In this document: positions 17,040 to 26,472 of the stretch, piece by piece
How positions within the stretch are numbered: position 1 is the stretch's first letter
Layout: every line of letters starts with the position of its first letter
Made by a program: the position numbers and the translations under genes
The notes under the pieces: generated by a model
Told to the model about the DNA's origin: nothing
The model's input: the letters and a program-made list of their open reading frames with translations, nothing else
Database searches by the model: none
Source: Mesonia profundi
GTDB lineage: Bacteria; Bacteroidota; Bacteroidia; Flavobacteriales; Flavobacteriaceae
DNA length: 47,185 bases
Direction: 5' to 3'
Assembly: GCF_031085155.1 (NCBI RefSeq)
Contig: NZ_JAVHUL010000023.1
Location: forward strand, 1 to 47,185

Positions 17040-17389
17040 TGGAAAGCGCCGGTTTAAGTATGTTTATATACCTAGATGCTCTTACCGGCGCTGTTTTTCT
17101 TCTCGTGGGATTCTTGATGAATAGATTTCCTCCTAGAGAGATCAATTCTTTTTATGGTTACCGAAGTGCTAAGTCTATGAAATCCCAAGAAGCTTGGGAC
17201 TTCGCGCAAGCGTTTTCTTCTAAGCTTATGATGAAATCAGGCTTATTTTTAGTAGCTTCCGGTTTGTTAGGCTATTATAGCCTCGATATTTCCTTTTTTT
17301 GGGAAAGCACTTTAGCGACTTCAGCCTTTATTCTAGGCATAGGAGTTGTTTTTTATCTTACTGAAAAAGAATTGAAAAGAATCCCCTAA
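17039..17389 (+). CDS. SdpI family membrane protein
   Basis: Small membrane protein of 116 residues with three hydrophobic segments (about 9-28, 68-84 and 91-108). The SdpI/YhfL signature is clear: FYGYRSAKSMKSQEAWDFAQ (39-58). In Bacillus SdpI gives immunity to the SdpC toxin and senses it; most stand-alone homologues have no known role. Nothing nearby resembles SdpC, so an immunity role here is unsupported. A start at Met8 is possible, but the ATG that overlaps the panB stop is favoured because of the coupling. Confidence 0.85.
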   Translation: MESAGLSMFIYLDALTGAVFLLVGFLMNRFPPREINSFYGYRSAKSMKSQEAWDFAQAFSSKLMMKSGLFLVASGLLGYYSLDISFFWESTLATSAFILGIGVVFYLTEKELKRIP

Positions 17390-17407
17390 ACTTTTAACCC
17401 CATTCCC

Positions 17408-18112
17408 TTGAGCAAAATAGTAAGTACGCCTAAAAATCTACAAGTGATTTATGAAGACAATCACCTCATTGTCATTAATAAACGCGCTGGAGACCTCGTA
17501 CAGGGTGATAAAACGGGAGATGCTCCGTTAAGTGAAGTCGTAAAAATCTACCTGAAAGAAAAGCACAACAAGCCCGGAAATGTATATCTAGGAGTCGTTC
17601 ATCGCTTAGACCGACCCACCACAGGAATTGTTTTGTTTGCCAAAACCTCCAAAGCCTTACCCCGACTTAATAAAATTTTTGCAGAAAGAAAGAACCAAAA
17701 AACCTATTGGGCAATGGTACAGAAAACACCTACTCCCAAAAACGGTACATTAGTTCATTACCTCAAGCGTAATCCCAAGCAAAACAAGTCTTACGCGCAC
17801 ACTAACGAAGTTCCCGAAAGCAAAAAGGGAATTCTTCATTACACCACCTTGCAAGAACTAGATCGGTATACCTTATTAGAAATCGATTTAGAAACCGGTA
17901 GACATCATCAAATTCGAAGTCAGCTGTCAAGCATAGGCTCATCTATTAAAGGCGATTTAAAATATGGTTTTAACCGAAGTAATCCCGATGCCAGTATTCA
18001 TTTACATGCCAGAAAACTAAAACTCGTACATCCTGTGCAAAAAGAGGAAATGACTTTTGTAGCGGCACTTCCTAAGGATCCTCTATGGGATGCGGTAAAA
18101 GATAAATCTTAA
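17408..18112 (+). CDS. RluA family pseudouridine synthase
   Basis: RNA pseudouridine synthase of 234 residues that isomerises uridines in rRNA or tRNA. Motif II HRLDRPTTGIVLFAK (65-79) holds the catalytic Asp68; ETGRHHQIRSQLSSIG is the RluA-type motif III. No S4 domain precedes it, so it is a short RluA/RluC-catalytic-only form; the target site cannot be assigned. It starts with TTG at 17408, 18 bp after the SdpI gene, with no upstream ATG in frame. It is the last gene of the panB operon. Confidence 0.9.
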   Translation: MSKIVSTPKNLQVIYEDNHLIVINKRAGDLVQGDKTGDAPLSEVVKIYLKEKHNKPGNVYLGVVHRLDRPTTGIVLFAKTSKALPRLNKIFAERKNQKTYWAMVQKTPTPKNGTLVHYLKRNPKQNKSYAHTNEVPESKKGILHYTTLQELDRYTLLEIDLETGRHHQIRSQLSSIGSSIKGDLKYGFNRSNPDASIHLHARKLKLVHPVQKEEMTFVAALPKDPLWDAVKDKS

Positions 18113-18282
18113 AGTAAGCGTTAAAAACTCGCTTTTCTTTACGGAATTGTTCTCTTTTTATTTACTTAGTTTCGGTTTTAAAGCTTGTCTATAATTAAGA
18201 ATTGATGTAGAAATCAATCCAAAAAAATACTTCACTTTAAACTTTAACAGAAGGCGGTTAACAAAAATAATAACAACAGTTT

Positions 18283-19662
18283 ATGAGTTACAATGTAGAA
18301 AAATTACATGCCAAGCAAGTTGATTTTTTTCTTAAAAGCAATCCCTTCTCTATAAAAGAACGCATTCAATTGCTCCAGAAGCTAAAGCAAGAAATCAACT
18401 CGCAGGAAGACGCGATTGTGGAAGCCTTAAAAGAAGATTTTCAAAAGCCGGCTTTTGAGTCGATGGTAACGGAAATTGTGATAGTTTATAAAGAATTAGA
18501 TCTTTTTATCAAAAACCTTAAATCTTGGTCCAAACCCGAAAAGGTAAGTTCCAGTTTACTTAATTTTCCTTCTTCAGATCGCATTTACCACCGCCCGTAT
18601 GGGAATGTGTTGATTATCGCTCCGTGGAATTATCCTTTTCAATTAGCAATCAATCCGCTTATTGCAGCCATTGCTACCGGAAATACGGTCACCTTAAAAC
18701 CCTCTGAGCTAACCCCAAAAACAGCTGCTCTTTTAGAAAAAATTATTAAAAACACCTTTACGGAAGCCCAAGCTGTAGTCATTCAAGGCGATAAAGAAGT
18801 AGCGCAGCAGCTTCTCAACTTAAAATGGAATTTCATCTTCTTTACCGGAAGCGTTCCTGTAGGGAAAATTGTACATCAAGCCGCAGCCAAAAACCTAACT
18901 CCCGTGACTTTAGAGCTGGGAGGTAAGAATCCGTGCATTGTAGAATCTACAGCAAAAATACAGCTTACCGCCAAGCGTATTGTTTGGGGGAAATTTTTAA
19001 ATGCGGGACAAACCTGTATCGCTCCAGATTATGTGCTGGTTCATAAAAATGTCAAACCTGCGCTTATAAAAGCTTTAAAAGAAGAAATTATAGCTTCTTA
19101 CGGAAAAAACACCATCGATTCCCCAGATTATGCCCGAATCATCAATTCATCGCATTTTGAGCGATTAAAAGACTTAATTGATAAAGAAAAGGTGGAGTTT
19201 GGCGGACAAACCGATGCGGAAACAAATTTTATAGCCCCCACTTTAATCGATGATCCCAAATTAAGCGACAAGGTAATGGAGGAAGAGATTTTTGGCCCCA
19301 TTCTTCCTATTATTTCTTATGATCAGGAAAGTGAACTGAGCGAAATCATTCGCTCCTATCCCGCGTCCTTGGCTTTTTTCGTTTTCACGGAAAACCAAGC
19401 TTTCGCTGAAAAGATTATGACTCAGTTTCCTTTTGGCGGCGGAGTTATCAACGATGTGGTCATTCACTTTGCCAATGAAAAATTACCTTTTGGAGGCGTT
19501 GGAAATAGCGGAATTGGCGCTTACCACGGCAAACACAGCTTTCACTGTTTTACGCATCAACAATCTGTCGTAAATCACAAAACTTGGATCGACGTCCCTT
19601 TTCGCTACGCTCCCTACGGAAATAAACTCTCTTGGATTAAAAAATTTAAAAACTGGCTTTAG
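18283..19662 (+). CDS. Aldehyde dehydrogenase (ALDH3-like)
   Basis: NAD(P)-dependent aldehyde dehydrogenase of 459 residues. It has APWNYPF (113-119), the cofactor loop FTGS (187-190), the general base Glu211 in ELGGKNP (211-217) and the nucleophile Cys245 in GQTCIAPDY. The short length without the N-terminal extension and the sequence GKFLNAGQTCIAPDY place it in the ALDH3 group, which oxidises medium- and long-chain or aromatic aldehydes. Some members end in a hydrophobic tail for membrane attachment; this one does not. It stands alone and ends at a strong terminator. Confidence 0.93.
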   Translation: MSYNVEKLHAKQVDFFLKSNPFSIKERIQLLQKLKQEINSQEDAIVEALKEDFQKPAFESMVTEIVIVYKELDLFIKNLKSWSKPEKVSSSLLNFPSSDRIYHRPYGNVLIIAPWNYPFQLAINPLIAAIATGNTVTLKPSELTPKTAALLEKIIKNTFTEAQAVVIQGDKEVAQQLLNLKWNFIFFTGSVPVGKIVHQAAAKNLTPVTLELGGKNPCIVESTAKIQLTAKRIVWGKFLNAGQTCIAPDYVLVHKNVKPALIKALKEEIIASYGKNTIDSPDYARIINSSHFERLKDLIDKEKVEFGGQTDAETNFIAPTLIDDPKLSDKVMEEEIFGPILPIISYDQESELSEIIRSYPASLAFFVFTENQAFAEKIMTQFPFGGGVINDVVIHFANEKLPFGGVGNSGIGAYHGKHSFHCFTHQQSVVNHKTWIDVPFRYAPYGNKLSWIKKFKNWL

Positions 19663-19676
19663 CCAATTGTTATTTA

Positions 19677-19712
19677 AAAGCTCCCCTCCTTCGGTAAGGA
19701 GGGGGGCTTTTT
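19677..19712 (+). terminator. Rho-independent terminator after aldehyde dehydrogenase
   Basis: A 15-bp stem (19677-19691 with 19696-19710, one G-T pair), loop CGGT, then T5. A second hairpin follows (CTTTTTCAC/GTGAAAAAG, 19707-19726), and the whole block resembles a palindromic intergenic element. Confidence 0.88.
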
Positions 19713-19771
19713 CACTTGTGAAAAAGGGGGTGGTTGTGACAATTCTTATCTTTGTAAAATAGCAGTCCCAA

Positions 19772-20623
19772 CTAATCAATACACTTAAACTCAATCTTAT
19801 CCCCTTGTTTCTTTTGCGACAAGATTTGTATACTTTTCTCGGTTAACTGAAAAATTCTAGGATAGCCTCCCGTAGTTTGCGCATCTCGCATCAACACAAT
19901 TAAATTACCGCCTGGAGTTAATTGCACCGTTCCCGGCAATACAGGTTGTGAAAGCATCCCTTTTATAGTATTTGGGAATTGCTCTGTTAATTGATACGCC
20001 ATTCGGCTGTTGTTTTTAGAAATACTCAACACTTCTATTTGCAACTGAATTTGTAATTCATTAGAAAGCCTATCCCATTCTGGTCCTTTATAAACTTCCA
20101 AAACTTTAGAAGCGTAGCGTTTAGCCTCATATTTAATTCCTGCAAACTGCTGGACCGAATTCTCTTCTTGTAAATTATAGGGTGAAATTTCACCTTTTTG
20201 TAAACTTGCATGACTAGTGATTGGGAAAAACTGACTTCGGCTTTTGAGAAACTCTTTAGTTTTAAAACCACCAGAAACCGCCACATAAGCTCTTACTCCC
20301 TGCGTGATTTGCTTTATATGAAGTTGATCTCCGCTTTCAACTAAAAAAGGCCTTAGAAGCTCTATTTTTAGATCATTTAACTTTACTTGGGCTTTTAATC
20401 CCACCACCACGACTAAAGTCTCTTTTTGAAATTCTAAAACAGGACCCAATAAAGTCACTTCCATTACAGCTTCAAACTCTTGATTTCCTACTAAAAGATT
20501 AGCCATTTTAGCCGAATACCGATCCATAACTCCGCTTTGCGGAACTCCCCACCCTGCAAAACCAAATCTTCCCAAATCTTGAATGCTTGATAACAAACCT
20601 TCCTTAATTACTTTTACACTCAT
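19772..20623 (-). CDS. pxpC: 5-oxoprolinase subunit PxpC (KipA-like)
   Basis: Subunit of the ATP-dependent 5-oxoprolinase that opens 5-oxoproline to glutamate. The 283 residues match the KipA/biotin-dependent carboxyltransferase-like family: SSIQDLGRFGFAGWGVPQSGVMDRYSAKMAN region (11-41) and the C-terminal LTPGGNLIVLMRDAQTTGGYPRI. The length is normal. The start overlaps the stop of pxpB by 4 bp. The order pxpA-pxpB-pxpC on the minus strand is that of the known three-subunit enzyme. Confidence 0.94.
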   Translation of the reverse strand: MSVKVIKEGLLSSIQDLGRFGFAGWGVPQSGVMDRYSAKMANLLVGNQEFEAVMEVTLLGPVLEFQKETLVVVVGLKAQVKLNDLKIELLRPFLVESGDQLHIKQITQGVRAYVAVSGGFKTKEFLKSRSQFFPITSHASLQKGEISPYNLQEENSVQQFAGIKYEAKRYASKVLEVYKGPEWDRLSNELQIQLQIEVLSISKNNSRMAYQLTEQFPNTIKGMLSQPVLPGTVQLTPGGNLIVLMRDAQTTGGYPRIFQLTEKSIQILSQKKQGDKIEFKCID

Positions 20624-21348
20624 TTTTCTAATTTTTGAATCTGATACGCTCCCAATTCTACTTGCCTTAAAATTTCTTGATGTTCTTTTATAGAAACCGA
20701 TTTAAATTGAACTTCATCTCCCGGTAAAAAAGGAGAAGGTGAGTCTTGTGAAGGATCAAATAATGTCACCGGACAATTTCCTATAAGTTGCCATCCTCCA
20801 GCAGAATTTTGAGGATAGATTCCGGTTTGTTTTTCTCCTATTCCAACAGCTCCTTTTTTCACGTTTAAACGCGGTGTTTTCTTACGCGGAATTTGAAGTG
20901 TTTTAGGCAAGCCTCCCAAGTATAAAAACCCAGGTAAAAAACCTATAAAAAATAAGGTGTAATTGGTAGAGGTATGAAGACTTATAAATTCCTCTGAAGT
21001 CAGGTTTTTGTGTTGGCAAATTTCTTCCAAATCCAATGCAAATTGTTCTTCATAACAAACGGGAAGAACATAATGATTTGTTTTTATTTTTTTACTTAAC
21101 TTGGTCTTTACAAGCAGTGCTTTTAATAAAGATATTTCACCATAAATATTTTCTATACCTAAACCATAATTAATTAACAATGAATTATATGTATTGATTA
21201 CCTCAACATTTAATTCAATATAGTTTTTTTGAATTATTTTTCTGCATTGTAAGATCTCTTGCAGTATATTTTTCTCTATTTTTTCCTCCCAGGAGATAAG
21301 AATAGCTCGTTCTCCCAAGGTTTGAAAAATAAGTTGATCAATTTTCAT
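20620..21348 (-). CDS. pxpB: 5-oxoprolinase subunit PxpB (KipI-like)
   Basis: Partner subunit of PxpA and PxpC. The 242-residue protein has the KipI-family core FFIGFLPGFLYLGGLP (131-146), PRKKTPRLNVKKGAVGIG and the SAGGWQLIGNCPVTLFDP segment. The central DUF-like N-terminal region (1-80) is AT-rich and more divergent than the C-terminal part, as is common. Gene spacing: 20 bp after pxpA, 4-bp overlap with pxpC. Confidence 0.93.
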   Translation of the reverse strand: MKIDQLIFQTLGERAILISWEEKIEKNILQEILQCRKIIQKNYIELNVEVINTYNSLLINYGLGIENIYGEISLLKALLVKTKLSKKIKTNHYVLPVCYEEQFALDLEEICQHKNLTSEEFISLHTSTNYTLFFIGFLPGFLYLGGLPKTLQIPRKKTPRLNVKKGAVGIGEKQTGIYPQNSAGGWQLIGNCPVTLFDPSQDSPSPFLPGDEVQFKSVSIKEHQEILRQVELGAYQIQKLEK

Positions 21349-21368
21349 ACGTTGTTTATTTTGATTTT

Positions 21369-22076
21369 TTAGGAGTTTAATTTCAGCTTTAAATACTCCA
21401 AAATCTCTAACGAATTTTGGGTATCACTATGCACACAAACCGTATCAAATTTTTGGTATAAAACCTTCCCTTTTATACTGATAATCTCTCCTTCATTTAC
21501 CATCATTTTCACCCGCTTTAAAATACTGTTTTTATCATGTAAAACCGCTCCTTTTGCACTTCGAGGAACCAAACTAAAATCAGGTTCATAAGCACGGTCT
21601 GCAAAACCTTCTATGGCGGTTTTTAGTTTGGTTTCGGCTAAATCCTTTACAACCGATTTGGGCGGCACAAAAAGTACGAGCTTCTCATCTATTTCTTGCA
21701 CTAACTCAATCAACATCTTTGATTTCTTCTCATGATGCTTTAATTCATTATAAAGTGCTCCGTGAGGTTTAATGTGATGAAGCCTCCCCCCTAGCCTCTC
21801 GGTAATCTCTTTTACCAATAAAATCTGACTTTTAAGCGACTTTCTCAACTCAGGTAGCTCTATGTCAATGATTTTTCTTCCAAAGCTTTCTTGATCTGGA
21901 TAAGAAGGATGAGCACCAATCTTTACTTGATGTTTCAGAGCAAGTTCAACCGCAGTTTCTACCGTTGCTGCATTTCCAAAATGTCCTCCACAGGCTATGT
22001 TACAAGACGAAATGAGAGGCATTAGCCTCTCATCGTATATTCCTCCTTCTGCCAAATCGCAGTTAATATCTATCAT
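21369..22076 (-). CDS. pxpA: 5-oxoprolinase subunit PxpA (LamB/YcsF)
   Basis: LamB/YcsF-family subunit of 5-oxoprolinase. The 235-residue sequence opens with DINCDLAEGG (3-12), a metal-binding-type acidic motif, then CNIACGGHFGNAAT, IGAHPSYPDQESFGRK and HHIKPHGALYNEL, all standard family points. The length is slightly below the usual 245-255. It follows the DUF2891 gene by only 7 bp, so that gene is probably cotranscribed with pxpABC. Confidence 0.94.
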   Translation of the reverse strand: MIDINCDLAEGGIYDERLMPLISSCNIACGGHFGNAATVETAVELALKHQVKIGAHPSYPDQESFGRKIIDIELPELRKSLKSQILLVKEITERLGGRLHHIKPHGALYNELKHHEKKSKMLIELVQEIDEKLVLFVPPKSVVKDLAETKLKTAIEGFADRAYEPDFSLVPRSAKGAVLHDKNSILKRVKMMVNEGEIISIKGKVLYQKFDTVCVHSDTQNSLEILEYLKLKLNS

Positions 22077-22083
22077 TTCTATA

Positions 22084-23241
22084 CTATTTATTCACGCGCT
22101 GGTTATGTGCATACAAAGCAAAAGTAGTTAACCAATGTCCGCCTTCATAAGAATCGTTTAATACATTGGAGAACGAATAAGCTAAATGCTCTTCTGCAAT
22201 CGGTTTTAAGTGGGCAAATCCCTCATATTTTCCTGCAAGATTAAACAACACGGCAGCACGACTAAAATTGAGTCCGTCTAAATGTACGAGTTTCCCATCT
22301 TTACGGTCAGATACTTCTCCTACTTTCAATGCGAAGTCTCTATTATTTATTTTCGGCATAAAATCTTTCAGCCACAGCTTAAAGGTTTGTTCTGCCAATA
22401 CATTTTGCATTAAATGAAGTTCTTGCAAGCAAGGGGATAGAAAATCAAATCCGCTGGGCTCCCAAGAAATTGGACAATCATCATCAGATAAATAGAAGTC
22501 TTTTGCTCGCGCCGAGATTAAAGCTTGCAATTTTTCATTCTCGGTAGCCACCGCATAATCATACGCAAAGCCCATCGCAAAAGCAGTATTATCATGCTCT
22601 CCCGTACGAATGGGATAGTTTAACTTAGGTAAAAATTCCTGAAAATTACTTACTATTAGATTGGTTAAAGGCTGTAAATTAGCTTCCAACTCCACTGCCA
22701 TAGGATCTTCCCACGTATGTATTTCTTGTGCTAATTTTAATAACCAAGCCCAGCCATAAGTACGTTCGTAAGTTTTATTTTGTGCCGCTTTAAAATAGCG
22801 CACTTCTTGCTGAATATTTTCTTTAGAAAGATTCGCTTTCAACAAATCCTTCATCTCTTCCGCTTTAGCGAGATTAGGAAACTGTTTTAAAAAACTCACC
22901 AAACTCCAATGCGCATGCACCGAAGAATGCCAGTCAAAACAACCGTAAAATGCGGGATGTAACTCTTTTGGATTTTTAAGATCTTTTTCTGAAGCCAAGG
23001 TTTGCCCCAACTTATTAGGAAATTCTTGTTGCAAGCATGCCAGTGGCATTTTGACCAATTTCTCGGCTTGCTCTAAGCTCAATACCACAGGTTCTGTATT
23101 TGTAATTTTAGAAGAAATCTCTTCCACAATGCTCGTATCCTGCTCCGTTTTTTGCTCTTCTTTAATTGAGGTATCCTCTTGATTCTTGTCTTTACAAGCC
23201 ACCAACGCCAATAAACTTAATGTAATTGCTATTTTTCTCAT
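22084..23241 (-). CDS. DUF2891 family lipoprotein
   Basis: Lipoprotein of 385 residues. The signal peptide ends at LVAC (Cys16) and is followed by a charged linker rich in Glu, Lys and Thr (17-50). The mature part is an all-helical domain of the DUF2891 family with the conserved FYGCFDWHSSVHAHW (99-113), TYGWAWLLKL and GEHDNTAFAM segments; the layout resembles alpha/alpha toroid glycan enzymes, but no activity is established. It lies between yifB (4 bp away) and pxpA (7 bp), an arrangement that suggests one transcript. Confidence 0.88.
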   Translation of the reverse strand: MRKIAITLSLLALVACKDKNQEDTSIKEEQKTEQDTSIVEEISSKITNTEPVVLSLEQAEKLVKMPLACLQQEFPNKLGQTLASEKDLKNPKELHPAFYGCFDWHSSVHAHWSLVSFLKQFPNLAKAEEMKDLLKANLSKENIQQEVRYFKAAQNKTYERTYGWAWLLKLAQEIHTWEDPMAVELEANLQPLTNLIVSNFQEFLPKLNYPIRTGEHDNTAFAMGFAYDYAVATENEKLQALISARAKDFYLSDDDCPISWEPSGFDFLSPCLQELHLMQNVLAEQTFKLWLKDFMPKINNRDFALKVGEVSDRKDGKLVHLDGLNFSRAAVLFNLAGKYEGFAHLKPIAEEHLAYSFSNVLNDSYEGGHWLTTFALYAHNQRVNK

Positions 23242-23245
23242 AGTT

Positions 23246-24784
23246 TTATCCTAGCCAACCATCTCTATCTAAACTTCTATATTGTATGGCTTCGCTTATG
23301 TGTTCTCCGTTAATATTTTCTGCGTTTTCTAAATCGGCTATGGTTCTCGAAACTTTTAAGATGCGGTCATACGCTCTTGCGGAAAGATTTAAGCGTTCCA
23401 TAGCTGTTTTTAAGAGTTGCTTGGAAGCTTCTTCTAGCTTGCAAAATTCTCTTATTTGCCCTACTCCCATTTGGGCATTGTAATGGATGTTTTCTAAATC
23501 TTCAAACCGAAGCGTCTGGTTTTCTCTCGCTTTGGTCACTCGCTCTCTAATCTTCACACTGCTTTCTCCTCGCCGCTCATCGCTCAACTTCTCAAAAGGC
23601 ACTGGCGTTACTTCTATATGAATATCGATACGGTCCAACAAAGGGCCACTAACTTTACTCAAATAGCGCTGCATTTCTGCTGGAGAAGACCTCACCGGCG
23701 CATCGGGATCATTAAAATATCCCCCCGGACTCGGATTCATACTCGCCACCAACATAAAGCTGGAAGGATAAGTCACCGTAAATTTAGCCCGAGAAATAGT
23801 CACTTCCCGATCTTCTAAAGGTTGACGCATCACTTCTAAAACACTTCGCTTAAACTCGGGTAATTCATCTAAAAATAAAATGCCATTATGGGATAAAGAA
23901 ATCTCTCCGGGTTGCGGATACGCCCCACCGCCGACAAGAGCCACATCCGAAATCGTGTGGTGCGGACTCCTAAAAGGACGCTGAGCCATAAGCCCTACAT
24001 TCTCCCTTACTTTCCCTACTACGCTATGAATCTTGGTGGTTTCTAAAGCCTCATGTAAAGTCATAGGCGGTAAAATACTAGGCAAGCGTTTGGCCAACAT
24101 CGTTTTCCCTGATCCCGGCGGACCAATAAGGATGATGTTATGACCTCCCGCCGCTGCGATTTCCATACAACGCTTAATCGATTCTTGTCCTTTTACATCG
24201 GCGAAATCAAATTCGGGATTTTCTAAACTTTGGTAAAACTCTTTCTTGGTGTCAACAATAGTAGGGATTAATTCTTTTTGCTTGTCAAAAAACTCAATTA
24301 CCTCAGTGATATTTTCAATTCCATAAACGTCGATACCGCTTACAATCGCTGCCTCTTTAGCATTCTGCTTGGGCAAGATAAAGCCTTTAAAACCTTCTTC
24401 TTTTGCTTTTATCGCAATAGGCAAAGCCCCTCGTATAGGCTGTAAACTCCCGTCTAGAGAAAGCTCCCCCATAATCACGTATTCTTCTATTTTTGGTGCT
24501 TTAATCTGAGAAGAAGCGGCTAAAATCCCTAAAGCTAAGGTTAAATCGTAAGCCGAACCTTCCTTCCGTAAATCGGCTGGAGCCATATTTACGGTAATCT
24601 TTTTTCCGGGTAATTTATAGCTATTATTTTGTAAAGCGGCAGCAATTCTAAAACTGCTTTCTCGAATCGCATTATCGGGTAAGCCTACCAAATGATAGCC
24701 TATTCCCTTTGCTACATTCACTTCTACAATAATTGTAGAGGCTTCAACCCCAAAAACAGCACTTCCATAAACTTTTACCAGCAT
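23246..24784 (-). CDS. YifB/ComM family Mg-chelatase-like AAA+ ATPase
   Basis: AAA+ ATPase of 512 residues. An N-terminal LonC-like domain (about 1-170, MLVKVYGSAVFGVEA and VNMAPADLRKEGSAYDL) precedes the Mg-chelatase ATPase core with Walker A GPPGSGKTMLAKR, Walker B ILFLDELPEF and arginine-finger segments, then a C-terminal helical domain. In naturally transformable bacteria ComM drives branch migration during strand integration; a wider role in recombination is likely. The ATG at 24784 is chosen over an in-frame TTG 27 bp upstream, because family members begin MLVKVYGSA. Confidence 0.93.
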   Translation of the reverse strand: MLVKVYGSAVFGVEASTIIVEVNVAKGIGYHLVGLPDNAIRESSFRIAAALQNNSYKLPGKKITVNMAPADLRKEGSAYDLTLALGILAASSQIKAPKIEEYVIMGELSLDGSLQPIRGALPIAIKAKEEGFKGFILPKQNAKEAAIVSGIDVYGIENITEVIEFFDKQKELIPTIVDTKKEFYQSLENPEFDFADVKGQESIKRCMEIAAAGGHNIILIGPPGSGKTMLAKRLPSILPPMTLHEALETTKIHSVVGKVRENVGLMAQRPFRSPHHTISDVALVGGGAYPQPGEISLSHNGILFLDELPEFKRSVLEVMRQPLEDREVTISRAKFTVTYPSSFMLVASMNPSPGGYFNDPDAPVRSSPAEMQRYLSKVSGPLLDRIDIHIEVTPVPFEKLSDERRGESSVKIRERVTKARENQTLRFEDLENIHYNAQMGVGQIREFCKLEEASKQLLKTAMERLNLSARAYDRILKVSRTIADLENAENINGEHISEAIQYRSLDRDGWLG

Positions 24785-24861
24785 AGCTTTAGTTTGTCTT
24801 AAAAATAGCAATATTTTAAAACAAACTTGTAAATGAAATGATATTCTTTTTTAATGTTGAA

Positions 24862-26472
24862 TTATTTTGTTAAAAACTGCTGCAATAAACGCCTTGTAGA
24901 GGCATCTAAATCTGTATTGATCTCCCTTGTCTCTAACTGCTGGTATATTTTAGAAGCCAATTGTTTCCCTAACTCTACCCCCCATTGATCGTAACTATAG
25001 ATATTCCAGATAATGCCTTGTACAAACAATTTATGCTCGTACATCGCAAGGAGACTTCCTAAGGTTTCTGGCGTTAAACGCTCTATTAAAAGGGTGTTGG
25101 TAGGTTTATTTCCTTCAAAACATTTATACGCCTTTATTCTTTCTTGCTCTTCTAGAGAAAGCTCTTTAATTTCTTCTTCAATCGTGGCTTGAGATTTTCC
25201 AGAAAGAAAAGCTTGTGTTTGTGCAAAGAAGTTAGCCATTAATTTATGATGATGCCCTTTATTTCCGTGCACGGAATTATTAAAACCAATAAAATCGCAA
25301 GGAACTAACTTGGTACCTTGATGAATTAATTGAAAAAAAGCATGCTGCGCGTTGGTTCCCGGCTCACCCCAAATGACATTCCCAGTTTGGTAGCTTACTT
25401 TCTTACCACTACGGTCAATATTTTTCCCGTTACTCTCCATCACTCCTTGCTGTAAATAAGGAATAAATTTTTGTAAATATTGGGAGTAAGGGATTACCGC
25501 TTCCGTTTCTGTAAGAAAAAAATTGTTATACCAAATGCTAATCAGCGCTAAAAGCACAGGTATATTTTGATCAAACGAGTTTTTTTCAAAATGCTCGTCC
25601 ATTTTCCGGGCTCCGTCAAGCATTTCCGTAAAGTTTTGATAACCAATTCCGCAACAAATCGCTAAACCCACCGCACTCCACAGTGAAAATCTACCACCAA
25701 CCCAATCCCACATGGGAAAAATATTCTCTTCTAAGATTCCGAAATTCTTGGCTTTTTCATTGCAAGCACTTACGGCAACAAAATGCTGATTGATGTCTTT
25801 TTCCGTAAAGCCTTTATCTATTAACCAGTTTTTGATCGTAGTCGCATTACTTAAAGTTTCTTGGGTAGAGAAGCTTTTAGAAACCACAATAAAGACGGTT
25901 CGCTCTGCATCTATTTTCTTAAGAACTTCGTTGACGTGATCGCCATCTATATTGGATACAAAATGAACTTGCAACTGGTTTTGGTAAGCCGCTAAGGCAT
26001 CGAGCACCATTTGAGAGCCCAAATCACTGCCACCAACACCAATATTAACCACATGCTGAATACTTTTGCCAGTTGCTCCTTTCCAATCTCCACCAATCAA
26101 TTTTTCAGAAAAAACTTTCATCTTCTCTAAAGCAGCTTCTACTTCTTTGGTTTTTTGTTGAGCGCGCAAACGTGTATGTGCCACGGCCCTATTTTCGGTA
26201 GCATTGATGACCTCTCCTCTAAACTGCTTTTGAATAGCATCTTTAAGATCTACTTCTTCACAAAGTTCTAAAAGTAGCTTTTTGGTGGTATCATCCAGTC
26301 TATTTTTAGAGTAATCTAGGTAGAATTTATCCCATTCTACATGAAATTTATTCACACGTTCCCCATCTTCCTGAAACATATCGACCATCTTTTTTTCTTT
26401 GATGTCTTGATAATGCTCCTGAAGTTTCCTCCAAGCCACTGTTTCTATGGGGTTAATTTTCTTTAACGCCAT
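24862..26472 (-). CDS. pgi: Glucose-6-phosphate isomerase
   Basis: Interconverts glucose-6-phosphate and fructose-6-phosphate in glycolysis. The 536-residue protein has the sugar phosphate loop VVSKSFSTQETL, the catalytic glutamate in VIWGEPGTNAQH and the ring-opening histidine in NSVHGNKGHHHKLM, close to the PGI signatures. The length is that of the long bacterial and eukaryotic PGI type. The start overlaps the end of the BadF-type kinase gene by 20 bp, so it is the last gene of the pfkA-gapA-kinase-pgi operon. Confidence 0.96.
   Translation of the reverse strand: MALKKINPIETVAWRKLQEHYQDIKEKKMVDMFQEDGERVNKFHVEWDKFYLDYSKNRLDDTTKKLLLELCEEVDLKDAIQKQFRGEVINATENRAVAHTRLRAQQKTKEVEAALEKMKVFSEKLIGGDWKGATGKSIQHVVNIGVGGSDLGSQMVLDALAAYQNQLQVHFVSNIDGDHVNEVLKKIDAERTVFIVVSKSFSTQETLSNATTIKNWLIDKGFTEKDINQHFVAVSACNEKAKNFGILEENIFPMWDWVGGRFSLWSAVGLAICCGIGYQNFTEMLDGARKMDEHFEKNSFDQNIPVLLALISIWYNNFFLTETEAVIPYSQYLQKFIPYLQQGVMESNGKNIDRSGKKVSYQTGNVIWGEPGTNAQHAFFQLIHQGTKLVPCDFIGFNNSVHGNKGHHHKLMANFFAQTQAFLSGKSQATIEEEIKELSLEEQERIKAYKCFEGNKPTNTLLIERLTPETLGSLLAMYEHKLFVQGIIWNIYSYDQWGVELGKQLASKIYQQLETREINTDLDASTRRLLQQFLTK

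Noticed and set aside
17039-17389. SdpI family gene as toxin immunity
   Set aside because: No SdpC-like toxin or SdpR-like regulator lies nearby; the family is widespread without this role.
18190-18220. Inverted repeat TTGAT-GTAGAA-ATCAA before the aldehyde dehydrogenase
   Set aside because: Arms of only five bases in AT-rich sequence, likely chance.
19483-19794. A 103-codon minus-strand frame overlapping the aldehyde dehydrogenase end and its terminator
   Set aside because: It crosses the terminator and sense gene and looks like chance.
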